Shown: positions 1 to 8,141, counted from the stretch's first letter. The stretch is 50,405 nucleotides of DNA from an uncultured Faecalitalea sp. (GCA_946408025.1 CAMJQJ010000006.1:1-50405), one strand, 5' to 3'. Program-made: numbers and translations. The notes: generated by a model not told the origin, from the sequence alone.

Positions 1-55
1 AAGTATGGTCAAAATATTTTGCGAGTGATTGTTTTGTTAAGTTTTCTGTTTTCAT
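1..55 (-). CDS. deoC: deoxyribose-phosphate aldolase, N-terminal fragment (runs off the window)
   Basis: Only the first 18 codons are present, read leftward from an ATG at 55-53 with a good ribosome-binding site (AAAAGGAG on the minus strand, near 61-70). The visible residues end in LAKYFDHT, which matches the start of DeoC proteins, where a K-Y-I/F-D-H-T segment forms the first strand of the TIM barrel. DeoC cleaves deoxyribose 5-phosphate to acetaldehyde and glyceraldehyde 3-phosphate in deoxynucleoside salvage. The catalytic lysine lies outside the window, so the call rests on the N-terminus alone. It is divergent from the ribU unit. Confidence 0.55.
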   Translation of the reverse strand, partial: MKTENLTKQSLAKYFDHT

Positions 56-180
56 ATTGTTTCTCCTTTTTCATTATTTTTATACCATTATGTAATGTAT
101 ATGTCAATATAAATTATGCAAAATGTAATTTATATGTAACATAAATAAAGTGATAATAAATTAAAAAATTCACAAAATAA

Positions 181-209
181 TTGACAGGGATTCTCGATGA
201 TAGTATCAT
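181..209 (+). promoter_or_regulatory. sigma-A promoter of the FMN riboswitch-ribU unit
   Basis: A perfect -35 box TTGACA (181-186) is followed by a 17-nt spacer and a -10 box TATCAT (204-209). Transcription would start near 216, just before the aptamer. Confidence 0.85.
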
Positions 210-223
210 GGCAATGAGCAAAA

Positions 224-331
224 AACTTCAGGGTCGGGTGAAATTCCCAATCGGCGGTATACTCCGCGAGCCATAAGGCAGGAACTGGTGAGATTCCAGT
301 AGCGACAGTTAAAGTCTGGATGGAAGAAGGT
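224..331 (+). ncRNA. FMN riboswitch (RFN element)
   Basis: The stretch carries the hallmark RFN segments in order: CAGGGTCGGGTGAAATTCCC (229-248), a GGCGGTA segment, AAGGCAGGAACTGGTGAGA, TTCCAGTAGCGACAG and a closing GTCTGGATGGAAGAAGG. These are the conserved strands of the six-helix FMN aptamer. It lies between a sigma-A promoter and an intrinsic terminator ahead of ribU. The family usually turns genes off when FMN is bound, here most likely by transcription termination. Confidence 0.96.
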
Positions 332-361
332 TTTTTTGATAATCTTTTTTTGTTGTTTCCT

Positions 362-389
362 GAGAGGTTTTGTGATCACCTCTCTTTTT
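362..389 (+). terminator. riboswitch-controlled intrinsic terminator before ribU
   Basis: GAGAGGT (362-368) pairs perfectly with ACCTCTC (378-384), followed by a T-rich tail (385-389). It lies between the aptamer and the ribU ribosome-binding site, so it is the expected expression platform. The GGAGAGAGG just after it (394-402) could compete for the 3' arm, which would suit an alternative fold. Confidence 0.85.
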
Positions 390-424
390 ATTTGGAGAGA
401 GGATGCTGAAAGGGAGGAAAAATT

Positions 425-1039
425 ATGTCAGCAAATTCAATGATCTTATCTAAAACATCTCGCGTACAGTGGATTGCTAGAGTGTCTGTCTTAGGAGCTT
501 TGGCATTTATTTTGATGCTCTTTGAAATCCCATTGCCTTTTGCACCATCTTTTTATAAGTTAGGATTTGATGAAGTTGTTGTAATGCTTGGAGGTTTTGC
601 ACTAGGACCTTTAGCTGGAGCAGCAATTGAAACTTTAAAAATTGTATTAAATGTTTGTTTCCAAGGGTCTGATACAGCATTTGTTGGTGAACTTTCAAAT
701 TTATTGATTGGATTATCACTAGTAGTTCCAAGCGCATTCTATTATAAAAAACATAGGACATTGAAAGGGGCTTGGATTGCATTGATCATTGGTGTCATTT
801 CTATGTCAATTATTGGTTGTTTAGCAAATTATTTTATTGCGTTACCTGCTTATTCTTATTTTTATGGATTGCCAATGGAAGTGATTGTTGGAATGGGTAC
901 TGCAATTTTCCCTTTAGTCACAAATACTTTTACTTTTGTTTTGTTTATGACATTACCTTTCAATATTGTAAAGGGAGTTGTTGTGGCTTTGATAACGAGA
1001 TTGTTATATAAGAGAGTTTCTTGTCTTTTACATGGTTAG
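425..1039 (+). CDS. ribU: riboflavin transporter RibU (ECF S-component)
   Basis: A 204-residue, very hydrophobic protein with about five to six membrane segments, the usual size for ECF S-components. An early amphipathic segment with R-V-S-V-L-G-A-L-A, then F-E-I-P-L-P-F-A-P and a membrane helix beginning L-G-F-D-E-V, is typical of the RibU/YpaA family. RibU binds riboflavin with high affinity at the membrane and imports it with the shared EcfA-EcfA'-EcfT energising module, which is encoded elsewhere. The start follows a strong AGGGAGGAAA site (411-420). The FMN riboswitch upstream supports the substrate directly, since FMN is the product of riboflavin use. The unit is monocistronic and closed by a terminator. 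Confidence 0.95.
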   Translation: MSANSMILSKTSRVQWIARVSVLGALAFILMLFEIPLPFAPSFYKLGFDEVVVMLGGFALGPLAGAAIETLKIVLNVCFQGSDTAFVGELSNLLIGLSLVVPSAFYYKKHRTLKGAWIALIIGVISMSIIGCLANYFIALPAYSYFYGLPMEVIVGMGTAIFPLVTNTFTFVLFMTLPFNIVKGVVVALITRLLYKRVSCLLHG

Positions 1040-1047
1040 CGAAAATA

Positions 1048-1076
1048 AGCAGTTATTAGTTTGATAACTGCTTTTT
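1048..1076 (+). terminator. intrinsic terminator of ribU
   Basis: AGCAGTTAT (1048-1056) pairs with ATAACTGCT (1064-1072), a perfect 9-bp stem with a 7-nt loop, followed by a T tract. Confidence 0.9.
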
Positions 1077-1106
1077 AAATCAATAGAATAAATTTTATGC
1101 AATCTA

Positions 1107-1115
1107 TGATAAAAT
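1107..1115 (+). promoter_or_regulatory. extended -10 promoter of a probably leaderless radical SAM transcript
   Basis: TG-A-TAAAAT (1107-1115) is an extended -10 element. Only six bases separate it from the ATG at 1122, so the expected start point (about 7 nt after the -10) is the A of the ATG. No Shine-Dalgarno sequence is visible. An alternative -10, TATGAT (1105-1110), would give a leader of about 5 nt. Confidence 0.55.
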
Positions 1116-1121
1116 CAAAGA

Positions 1122-1961
1122 ATGAAATTAAAAAGAATATATATTGAAATAACAAATGGTTGTAATCTTTCTTGTGAGTTTTGTATACAAAAACATGAAG
1201 AACGAAGAAATATGTCTACAAAAAACTTTGAGTACATTTTAAAACAGATTAAACCATTTACATCATATATTTATTTACATATTTTAGGAGAACCTTTATC
1301 GCATCCGGATATAGAAGGTATCTTAAAATTATGTCAAAAGTATGATTTCTATGTTCAGATTACAACCAATGGAACTTTAATGAAGAAGATGCTTCCAATT
1401 TTAAAGAAATATAAGGTGAGACAATATAATATATCTGTGCATTCATTTAGTCAGCAAAATGAATCTATGCAAAAAGAATATTTGAAAAATATTATTGAAT
1501 GTGCTGATATTTTGAGTCAAAATTCTTATATATCGTATCGTTTGTGGTGTATGCAAGATGGAGAATTGGATCAGCAGGCTAAAAAAATCTTAGATGTTTT
1601 TCTAAAACACTATCATACAAGTCTTGATATATGCTTAAAGAATCATCATACATTAGCAAAAAATCGATTTATTAGCTTTGATGATGTATTTGAGTGGCCA
1701 TCTCTAGATCATTGCTTTGTCAGCAATGTTGGAACTTGTAGAGGAACTAGAGATATGATTGGGATATTAAGTAATGGCGATGTTGTCCCTTGTTGTTTAG
1801 ATGCCTATGCTGAAGCAAAACTTGGTAACATTTTTTCAGAGGGATTTGAGGAAATACTCCAGAATAAAAAAACTTCGCAGATTCGAAAAGGTTTTTTAGA
1901 AAATAAGATAAGTCATCCTTTATGTCAGCGATGTCAATATCGTACACGATTTGATAACTAA
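1122..1961 (+). CDS. radical SAM protein with SPASM-like C-terminus, function unknown
   Basis: A 279-residue protein. The N-terminus has the radical SAM iron-sulfur motif CNLSCEFC (C-x3-C-x2-C, residues 14-21), then the GEP-like motif L-G-E-P-L and an N-G-T strand typical of the S-adenosylmethionine-binding barrel. The C-terminal third has G-T-C-R-G, a D-V-V-P-C-C segment, L-G-N-I and a final C-Q-R-C, the layout of a SPASM/Twitch auxiliary cluster domain. Relatives mature peptides, activate sulfatases or modify tRNA. No precursor peptide, sulfatase or partner enzyme is visible next to it, so the substrate is unknown. It stands alone between two terminated units and is probably read from a leaderless mRNA. 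Confidence 0.85.
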   Translation: MKLKRIYIEITNGCNLSCEFCIQKHEERRNMSTKNFEYILKQIKPFTSYIYLHILGEPLSHPDIEGILKLCQKYDFYVQITTNGTLMKKMLPILKKYKVRQYNISVHSFSQQNESMQKEYLKNIIECADILSQNSYISYRLWCMQDGELDQQAKKILDVFLKHYHTSLDICLKNHHTLAKNRFISFDDVFEWPSLDHCFVSNVGTCRGTRDMIGILSNGDVVPCCLDAYAEAKLGNIFSEGFEEILQNKKTSQIRKGFLENKISHPLCQRCQYRTRFDN

Positions 1962-2000
1962 CATATAATTTGTGATACAATGTGAAATCGCTCATTATCG

Positions 2001-2029
2001 TTGACAAAGAATCGTGCAGAATCTATAAT
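2001..2029 (+). promoter_or_regulatory. consensus sigma-A promoter of the J-domain gene
   Basis: TTGACA (2001-2006), a 17-nt spacer and TATAAT (2024-2029) match both consensus boxes perfectly. This is the strongest-looking promoter in the window. Because it lies inside the longest possible reading frame, that upstream extension is not translated. No CIRCE repeat is seen beside it. Confidence 0.9.
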
Positions 2030-2063
2030 TTTTCTCAAGTTAAGAAAAAGGAGCATATTGTTA

Positions 2064-2600
2064 ATGAGAGATCCATATGAAGTCTTGGGTGTTTCAAGAA
2101 ATGCATCAGAAGATGAGATAAAAAGAGCGTATCGTAGATTGGCTAAAAAGTATCATCCAGATCTGAATCCGGGTGATGAAAATGCAGCGAAGATGATGCG
2201 AGAAATCAATGCGGCATATGAGCAGATACAAAACCCTGAAAAGTATCAAAATTACGGATATAATTCAGGTCAACAAAATCAGGCGAATAATGGTTATGCT
2301 CAAAATGGATTTTATGGATATAACTTTAATCAAAATCCAAATTTTAATGGTTTCTACTATAATCCATTTGGGTTTAGAACATATACAACACATCGTACAA
2401 CTAGAATCCGCAATCCTTTTGTATATATATTCATCATATATTTTATTATCAACTTGATATCAGCATTATTTAGAGGTTTCTTTTATAGCAGTTATCAGTC
2501 GGATTATCAAAATCAATATAATTCAGATAACCAATATCAGGAACAGACCCCAGCTCAAGAGTATTCGAATTCAAATTCACAAGATGGCGTTTGGCTTTAA
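2064..2600 (+). CDS. J-domain protein with Asn/Gln/Tyr-rich linker and C-terminal membrane segment
   Basis: A 178-residue protein. Residues 1-65 form a J domain: D-P-Y-E-V-L-G-V, then [14 protein letters not shown] with the HPD motif that stimulates DnaK ATPase. Helix IV follows with I-N-A-A-Y-E. Next come about 50 residues rich in Asn, Gln, Gly, Tyr and Phe, then a hydrophobic helix ([11 protein letters not shown]), and a short polar tail again rich in Asn, Gln and Ser. It lacks the Gly/Phe region, zinc finger and substrate-binding domains of classical DnaJ, so it is a class III J protein that probably recruits DnaK to the membrane. The start at 2064 has AAAAAGGAG upstream and lies after the promoter. 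The client is unknown. Confidence 0.88.
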   Translation: MRDPYEVLGVSRNASEDEIKRAYRRLAKKYHPDLNPGDENAAKMMREINAAYEQIQNPEKYQNYGYNSGQQNQANNGYAQNGFYGYNFNQNPNFNGFYYNPFGFRTYTTHRTTRIRNPFVYIFIIYFIINLISALFRGFFYSSYQSDYQNQYNSDNQYQEQTPAQEYSNSNSQDGVWL

Positions 2601-2615
2601 GCTAAACGCTTTTTT
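2587..2615 (+). terminator. terminator of the J-domain gene, overlapping its stop codon
   Basis: GCGTTTGGC (2587-2595) pairs with GCTAAACGC (2601-2609), with one G-T pair, followed by six Ts. The stop codon TAA (2598-2600) lies in the loop. Confidence 0.9.
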
Positions 2616-2619
2616 AATG

Positions 2620-2640
2620 AAAAAACAGCTTCCGCTGTTT
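2620..2640 (-). terminator. terminator of the leftward operon (8118 to 2640)
   Basis: AAACAGC (2623-2629) and GCTGTTT (2634-2640) form a 7-bp stem with a 4-nt loop. On the minus strand it is followed by a short T run, so it closes the leftward unit. It abuts the stop codon of the hydrolase gene. Confidence 0.75.
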
Positions 2641-3551
2641 CATTCTTCGATAAAATTTAAAATATCCTGCATAACAATATCTTTTCGTGCTTCATGAAGA
2701 ATTTCATGGCGCATATAACGATACATTTTTCCCTTGACATATGTATAACCGATCTTGTTCAAGAAAAGTTGTGCTTGTCGCCAATCTTCTTTGGTTATTA
2801 TAACGGGATCATTTTCTCCAGCTAGATATAGTATTGGAAGATTTAAGTTTGTTTTTGCCCAACCGGTATCATCGTATGCATTTTTCATCAATAAGAAAAG
2901 ATTCTTAAAACCATTTAAAGTAAAAGTAAATCCGCAATTAATATTGGCATTATATAGACTTACATTTTCAGGATTGGCACTGAGCCAACAGTTTTTATTT
3001 TCTCCTTTAAACTTTTTATCATAGGAACCTATAGATAAATTTTGAATCAATTTAGAACGATGATAACTGCCTTTGATTTTTTCCATAAGAGTGACTAAGT
3101 TTATGGCAGCAGAACAAAGAGCATTGTTGCCTGGCATTCCACTTATGATTAATTTTTGAATTTCATTATCATAATTTTTTAGATAGTTTTGACCTATTAA
3201 AGCACCCATAGAGTGACCAAAAAGATATATTGGTAGATCAGGATATTTGGCCTTGATCATCCGGGTTATATCATGTGCGTCATATAGTATAAATTTTCCT
3301 GTATCATCATAGAAGTATCCTTGATCTGCCATATCACGAATGCTTTTACCATGTCCTCTATGGTCATGAATAATGGCAACGTATCCTTTTTGAGCGAAAA
3401 ACTCCATTGTTTCAATGTACCTTTCTTTATTTTCAGCCATACCATGAAGGAATTGAATGATTCCTTTGGGTTGAAAAAGAGGTTGAATTTCAAGTACATC
3501 TAATTTTAAACCATCACATCTTGATACGTATTTATATTGATCGTGTTGCAT
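2640..3551 (-). CDS. alpha/beta hydrolase, lysophospholipase/monoglyceride lipase-like
   Basis: A 303-residue alpha/beta-fold hydrolase of the serine aminopeptidase S33/Hydrolase_4 type. F-L-H-G-M-A-E forms the oxyanion strand, D-H-R-G-H-G-K-S follows, and the nucleophile elbow is G-H-S-M-G. The acid is probably the Asp in A-G-E-N-D-P-V and the base the His in M-R-H-E-I-L-H-E. The family hydrolyses monoacylglycerols and lysophospholipids; no signal peptide is visible, so it is probably cytosolic. It is the last gene of the leftward run, 12 nt after the exchanger gene, with an AGAGG site before the ATG. The substrate cannot be read from sequence. Confidence 0.88.
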   Translation of the reverse strand: MQHDQYKYVSRCDGLKLDVLEIQPLFQPKGIIQFLHGMAENKERYIETMEFFAQKGYVAIIHDHRGHGKSIRDMADQGYFYDDTGKFILYDAHDITRMIKAKYPDLPIYLFGHSMGALIGQNYLKNYDNEIQKLIISGMPGNNALCSAAINLVTLMEKIKGSYHRSKLIQNLSIGSYDKKFKGENKNCWLSANPENVSLYNANINCGFTFTLNGFKNLFLLMKNAYDDTGWAKTNLNLPILYLAGENDPVIITKEDWRQAQLFLNKIGYTYVKGKMYRYMRHEILHEARKDIVMQDILNFIEE

Positions 3552-3563
3552 AGGGATGCCTCT

Positions 3564-4487
3564 TTAACGAAGAATAATATAAATTGTATAAATAATATAA
3601 CACAATACCATTATTGACCCTGTTTTTTTATCAAGAGGTCTGAATTTACATATTATTAGGAAAACGATAGATATTATAACCAAGATCAAAGAATCTATAA
3701 ATGCAGTATATGCTACTGTAATCGGATTTAATACAGAAGAAACACCTAGAATACAAAATATATTAAATAAATTTGATCCTATTATATTACCCATCGCGAT
3801 TTCATTTTCGTTTTTCTTGGCAGCTACTAGGGAAGTAACTAGTTCGGGAAGGGAAGTACCGAATGCAACGATTGTTAATCCAATTAATGTTTCGCTTAAT
3901 CCCATGATTCTTGCTAAACTAGTAGCACCATTTACAACAAGTTGTCCTCCAATAACGATTCCAGCAATACCAAATAATAAAAATAGAATTAATTTACCAT
4001 AAGATGTAGAAATTTCTTTTTTAGGCTCTTTGTGTGCAGATGCATGTTTGATTTGTACAAATAACATTGAAAAAAAGCACAATAATAAAACAGCCCCTTC
4101 TAAACGAGATATGTTTTTATCTCTTAACATGACAGTTAACATAATGGCAGCTAGAATAGATAGTGGCCAATCTCGTTTTAATATAGTTTTGTTTATAACC
4201 AAAGGGTAAATACACGCACTTAATCCTCCTACGATTAAAAGGTTGAACAAATTTGAACCTACAACATTTCCTACGGCAATTTCATTAGCTTCTTTAAGTG
4301 CAGCAGTTACACTAACAGCTAATTCAGGCATTGATGTACCAAAAGCAACGATCGTAAGTCCGATTATCAAACTTGATACGCCCAATTTTCCGGCAATAGC
4401 TGAAGCATTTTCGACAAAGATGTCTGCACCTTTTACCAAAAAGATAAAACCAAAAACAATAAAAATAACTGCAATCAATAAATTCAT
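3564..4487 (-). CDS. CaxA/YrbG-type sodium/calcium exchanger
   Basis: A 307-residue membrane protein with about ten helices and two clear alpha repeats. Each carries V-A-F-G-T-S-x-P-E-L followed about 20 residues later by N-E-I-A-x-G-N-x-x-G-S-N-L-F-N, the ion-binding signature of the Ca2+/cation antiporter superfamily. Relatives exchange Na+ (with or without K+) for Ca2+ across the cytoplasmic membrane. The size matches bacterial YrbG and CaxA proteins. An AGAAAGGA site precedes the ATG. The gene sits in a leftward run whose other members do not point to a particular ion. Confidence 0.92.
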   Translation of the reverse strand: MNLLIAVIFIVFGFIFLVKGADIFVENASAIAGKLGVSSLIIGLTIVAFGTSMPELAVSVTAALKEANEIAVGNVVGSNLFNLLIVGGLSACIYPLVINKTILKRDWPLSILAAIMLTVMLRDKNISRLEGAVLLLCFFSMLFVQIKHASAHKEPKKEISTSYGKLILFLLFGIAGIVIGGQLVVNGATSLARIMGLSETLIGLTIVAFGTSLPELVTSLVAAKKNENEIAMGNIIGSNLFNIFCILGVSSVLNPITVAYTAFIDSLILVIISIVFLIICKFRPLDKKTGSIMVLCYIIYTIYIILR

Positions 4488-4514
4488 ACAAATAAATCCT
4501 TTCTTTTTTATGTG

Positions 4515-5336
4515 CTATTCTTCATGACTTTGATCTTGATCAGGAACGATTTCGATTTTTTCAATAGAAAACTGTGTACCAAAAACTCTTTGAATATAAG
4601 ATTCGATATTTAAGTTTTGAAGTTCTTCACTAGATAGATAAGCTCTTTCACCATAAATATTTTGTTTTATGACTTGATTTCCATCATTGATGTTTGGAAC
4701 ACAAACCAGATAATAAATAGTTGTATTTTGTCCCTGACTAGTATAGTCAAGTTGATAAACAGAGATGATCCTATCACTTGTTTGTGTGGATTTAAGAAAT
4801 GCACAGTATAACATATGTGTATCATTTAATTTTATATCATCATTATCTGTATTTCTAGGATCTAAAAGATAAATTTCATCGCTATGTTCTTCTATATAAT
4901 TTTTTGACTCTTGTAAAATGTCTGTTAGATACTCTTCAGGAATTTCTTCTTTTGATTCAAAACGATTATTTAATCCTTGAACGATGAATTCTTTTTCTGT
5001 ATTGATAGGAAGATAATGATAAGTTGAAGCAAGTTCTTCATCATAAGAAGCAATTACGTGAATAGTATCACCATTTGATAAATTAGTATTAGGACTAACT
5101 TGATATGTAACACTTTCGATAAACTCTTGGATTCGTTGATTTAAATCTTCTGTTTTATTTTCAACAGTAACACTTGCATTACCGTTCTCTCCTGTATATA
5201 TTAGCTTTATATTTTTCATAATATCTATTTCAACTGTCTTATAAAAGAAGTTATACATAATAAATACTAAAGATAAACACATTAAACCAAGTGCTAAAAA
5301 GTATATTAGTTTATTCTTTATTTTTTCTTTATTCAT
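4515..5336 (-). CDS. membrane-anchored or secreted protein of unknown function
   Basis: A 273-residue protein I do not recognise. The first ten residues are basic (M-N-K-E-K-I-K-N-K-L), then residues about 11-31 form one hydrophobic helix without an obvious cleavage site, so a signal anchor with the bulk outside the cell is likely. The rest is acidic and Asn/Thr/Gln rich with two predicted alpha-beta regions. A C-L-like pair is absent, so it is not a lipoprotein. The start was placed at the ATG at 5336 because AAAGGTGATC lies 8 nt upstream; an upstream GTG in frame overlaps that site. It lies between recG and the exchanger gene, probably co-transcribed. Confidence 0.75.
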   Translation of the reverse strand: MNKEKIKNKLIYFLALGLMCLSLVFIMYNFFYKTVEIDIMKNIKLIYTGENGNASVTVENKTEDLNQRIQEFIESVTYQVSPNTNLSNGDTIHVIASYDEELASTYHYLPINTEKEFIVQGLNNRFESKEEIPEEYLTDILQESKNYIEEHSDEIYLLDPRNTDNDDIKLNDTHMLYCAFLKSTQTSDRIISVYQLDYTSQGQNTTIYYLVCVPNINDGNQVIKQNIYGERAYLSSEELQNLNIESYIQRVFGTQFSIEKIEIVPDQDQSHEE

Positions 5337-5359
5337 GCTACTGATCACCTTTTATTATT

Positions 5360-7348
5360 CTAATCAAAATATTGGGCGTTTTCCAGCGCCTTATCTATAA
5401 AATCAAGAAGTGTTTTATCTTCGTTTAGATATAAAATTTCTTGAGCATCTTTAATACATGCTTCCATCATGGCTTTGTCTTTTTGTATGTTTCCAAAGAT
5501 AAACCCTGGTAAACCACTTTGGCGAACACCTAGGATGTCTCCAGGACCACGCATATGAAAATCATATTCAGATACTTGAAATCCATCGTTGAGTTCTTCC
5601 ATCTTTTTTAATCTTTGTATCGCATTTGGTTCTTTAGAGTTACTTAAAAGGTAACAGTATCCTTGCATTGTTCCACGTGCGACACGGCCTCTTAATTGGT
5701 GTAATGTGCTAAGGCCAAAACGATGGGCATCATAAATTACCATCAATGTCGCATTTTTGACATCGATTCCAACTTCTATAACTGTTGTACTAACAAGAAT
5801 ATCTATTTTATGATTGGCGAAATCATTCATGATTTCTTCTTTTTCGTCAAAACTCATCTTTCCATGCAACAAAGAAATTTTTACGCTGTTTTTTAAAGTT
5901 TTTTTCATACCTTGATAGATAGAGGTGACACTACGTAAATCAGTATCTTCATTATCTTCAATGGCAGGGCATACGACATAGCATTGTCGTTTTTCAATTT
6001 GAATACCATCTAGGATATTTTTTAAAATACTGGCCATACTTTTGGAAGGAATATATTTTGTTATTACTGGTTTTCGACCTGCTGGCATAGTATGGATATT
6101 GCTGATGTTTAGATCGCCATAGATAAAATGAGCATAAGTTCTTGGTATTGGGGTAGCAGACATCATCAAAAAGTCAACATTTTTACCCTTTTCCAGTAAT
6201 GAACGTCTTTGTTTTACTCCAAACCGTTGTTGTTCATCTGTTACTACCAAACCTAAATTTTTAAACATAACTTGTTCTTGAAACAAGGCGTGTGTTCCTA
6301 CAACGATTTGGATTTTTCCATTATTTAACTCTTCTAATATTTTTTGTTTTTCTTTTGTGGGAAGACTAGATACATATAAAGTAGCTTTTAATCCGAGATT
6401 CAGCATATTTTTATAGTGCTGACGAGCCAATATTTCAGTAGGGACAAGAAAAGCAGATTGTAGATTGCTCAAATAACATGCATATATAGCGCTCATCGCA
6501 ACAATTGTTTTACCACACCCAACATCTCCTTGTACAAGACGGAACATAATTTTATTAGATCTCATATCATTTAAAACATCTTTTATGCTGGATTGTTGAT
6601 CTTTGGTAAGAGTATAAGGAAGTTGTTGAATCCATCCCTGGAGCTTATCTGTATCAAATACTTTTGGCTTTTTATGGCTATGTTCTTTTGTGTTTATCTG
6701 GGAGGCTTGCATCACACATTGAAAACATAAAAATTCCTGGTATTTTAAGGTTCTGACCGCTTGATCGAGTTCACTTTGAGTTCTTGGCTGATGAATCCAA
6801 TGTATTGCTTGAGGATAGCTTAAAAGACGATATTTCTCCTGAAGTCTTGGTGGTATAAGAGATTCTATTTGATCTGCAAATTCCAAAGCTTTGGAAATCA
6901 TAGCGTACATATCATTTTGCTTGAGACCTTCAATCAAGGAATACACGGGCTTTAATCCAATTTGCTCTTTTAGAGGGTTAAAATTGTACGTATTGACGAC
7001 AACTTTATTATTTCCTTGATAAACACCAAAAAGGGTGATTTTTTTTCCAAATGTAAATTGATTTGTCCAAGGACGATTAAATATTGTAATTTCTAATTCT
7101 TCATCCCAAGAAATAACTGAAAATTTAGTCATAGAACGATTTTTTTGAAGCCGAATCACTCGACAAACAGAAGAGATTAATCCTTCAAAACAAACGTGTA
7201 CAGATGGAGTCCAATCTTTATAGGGAATCGAATTAATGGTTTCATAGCGCATGGGATATGTTTTTAAAAGATCTTCGATCGAGAAAATAGACATTTTTTC
7301 TAGAAATTGTTTTCTTCTAGGGGTTAGTTTTAATAAGTTTAAATCCAT
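5360..7348 (-). CDS. recG: ATP-dependent DNA helicase RecG
   Basis: A 662-residue superfamily 2 helicase. An N-terminal OB-like wedge domain is followed by Walker A G-D-V-G-C-G-K-T (lysine about 280), the D-E-Q-Q-R-F-G motif characteristic of RecG, S-A-T-P-I-P-R-T (motif III) and the C-terminal L-R-G-R-V-A-R-G motif VI. RecG remodels stalled replication forks and Holliday junctions. An ATG two codons further upstream exists, but the AGAAGGAG site is correctly spaced only for the ATG at 7348. The gene almost touches the carboxypeptidase gene before it (2 nt), which indicates translational coupling. Confidence 0.97.
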   Translation of the reverse strand: MDLNLLKLTPRRKQFLEKMSIFSIEDLLKTYPMRYETINSIPYKDWTPSVHVCFEGLISSVCRVIRLQKNRSMTKFSVISWDEELEITIFNRPWTNQFTFGKKITLFGVYQGNNKVVVNTYNFNPLKEQIGLKPVYSLIEGLKQNDMYAMISKALEFADQIESLIPPRLQEKYRLLSYPQAIHWIHQPRTQSELDQAVRTLKYQEFLCFQCVMQASQINTKEHSHKKPKVFDTDKLQGWIQQLPYTLTKDQQSSIKDVLNDMRSNKIMFRLVQGDVGCGKTIVAMSAIYACYLSNLQSAFLVPTEILARQHYKNMLNLGLKATLYVSSLPTKEKQKILEELNNGKIQIVVGTHALFQEQVMFKNLGLVVTDEQQRFGVKQRRSLLEKGKNVDFLMMSATPIPRTYAHFIYGDLNISNIHTMPAGRKPVITKYIPSKSMASILKNILDGIQIEKRQCYVVCPAIEDNEDTDLRSVTSIYQGMKKTLKNSVKISLLHGKMSFDEKEEIMNDFANHKIDILVSTTVIEVGIDVKNATLMVIYDAHRFGLSTLHQLRGRVARGTMQGYCYLLSNSKEPNAIQRLKKMEELNDGFQVSEYDFHMRGPGDILGVRQSGLPGFIFGNIQKDKAMMEACIKDAQEILYLNEDKTLLDFIDKALENAQYFD

Positions 7349-7350
7349 AT

Positions 7351-8118
7351 TCATGCTCCTTCTGAATTAAAGTTATATTCTTCTCCAATCCAAATAGCTT
7401 TGGCTTCTAAAGAATGGCCGACTTCATGTGTTCGAATGATTCCAATTGGATACTTTAAAACATAAGATTCTAGTAAATGATCTGTATTTGTAGTATCCAA
7501 TTCTGTAAATTGGCCTAAGATCAGACCATTTATTTTATTGAATACATCCATCATTTCTAATTGTGTTAAATATGTGATGATTCGATTGATATTTCCTGAA
7601 TGACTTTCTAGGAATAAAATTTTATTCTTTGTTTCAGGAAAGTAAGGAGTTCCGGCCAATTTTAAAAAACAACGAATATTTCCGCCTATCACGGTACCGT
7701 TCATGTTCTTCTTGTTAAGCCAGGTGAATTTAAAAGTATTTTGTGTATTGTTTATGTTTAAGTTATTTCGAAGCTGAAAAAAACAAGCCTTCTTTTTCGT
7801 TGTTGTATACAGTGCATTCAAAATGACACTAAGATCACTATAGCCAAAAAAATAAGCGGTACTTTTTTTATAAGCGTTAAAATCAATAAACGGAATACAA
7901 GTATTTGCTAAATCTCCTCCAGAAATATCAAAGATTCCTTCAAGATCTAGTTTACAAAACAAATTAAAATCATCTGCTTTTTCTTGTGGTGAAGAAGATT
8001 TTAATAAGCTTTTAGCTAAAATGATATTGTATCCCCTTGTTTCAAGTTTTGTAATAATATCTTTTAATTTTTCCTTATCTACAGGATTGGATAAACCAAT
8101 TAAGCCTATTTTTTTCAT
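7351..8118 (-). CDS. LD-carboxypeptidase family protein (peptidase S66)
   Basis: A 255-residue protein of the LdcA/MccF family. The N-terminal part has I-G-L-I-G-L-S-N-P and the catalytic serine motif F-G-Y-S-D-L-S; the C-terminal part has the family glutamate (L-F-L-E-S-H-S-G) and histidine (T-H-E-V-G-H-S) of the Ser-Glu-His triad. LdcA trims L,D-tetrapeptides in murein recycling, while MccF variants cleave acylated adenylates. At 255 residues it is shorter than the usual 300 or so. It opens the leftward operon. It has no Shine-Dalgarno sequence and a consensus TATAAT ten bases before the ATG, so translation probably starts on a nearly leaderless mRNA. Confidence 0.85.
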   Translation of the reverse strand: MKKIGLIGLSNPVDKEKLKDIITKLETRGYNIILAKSLLKSSSPQEKADDFNLFCKLDLEGIFDISGGDLANTCIPFIDFNAYKKSTAYFFGYSDLSVILNALYTTTKKKACFFQLRNNLNINNTQNTFKFTWLNKKNMNGTVIGGNIRCFLKLAGTPYFPETKNKILFLESHSGNINRIITYLTQLEMMDVFNKINGLILGQFTELDTTNTDHLLESYVLKYPIGIIRTHEVGHSLEAKAIWIGEEYNFNSEGA

Positions 8119-8128
8119 AATTACCAGT

Positions 8129-8134
8129 ATTATA
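8129..8134 (-). promoter_or_regulatory. -10 box of the leftward operon, near-leaderless
   Basis: On the minus strand TATAAT occupies 8134-8129, ten bases before the ATG at 8118. The transcript would begin about 3 nt upstream of the ATG. The bases between hold no purine-rich ribosome-binding site. A convincing -35 box is not seen. Confidence 0.6.
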
Positions 8135-8141
8135 CAATAAC

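Noticed and set aside
507..782. Opposite-strand and out-of-frame open frames inside ribU and most other genes
   Set aside because: They lack ribosome-binding sites and promoters, have low-complexity translations, and lie wholly inside recognised genes.
1981..2001. CIRCE heat-shock operator before the J-domain gene
   Set aside because: AATCGCTCATTATCG lacks the TTAGCACTC-N9-GAGTGCTAA structure.
2001..2063. Longer start for the J-domain protein in frame from 2001
   Set aside because: This stretch is a consensus promoter (TTGACA-17-TATAAT), so it lies upstream of the transcript. The ATG at 2064 has a proper ribosome-binding site and matches the J-domain start.
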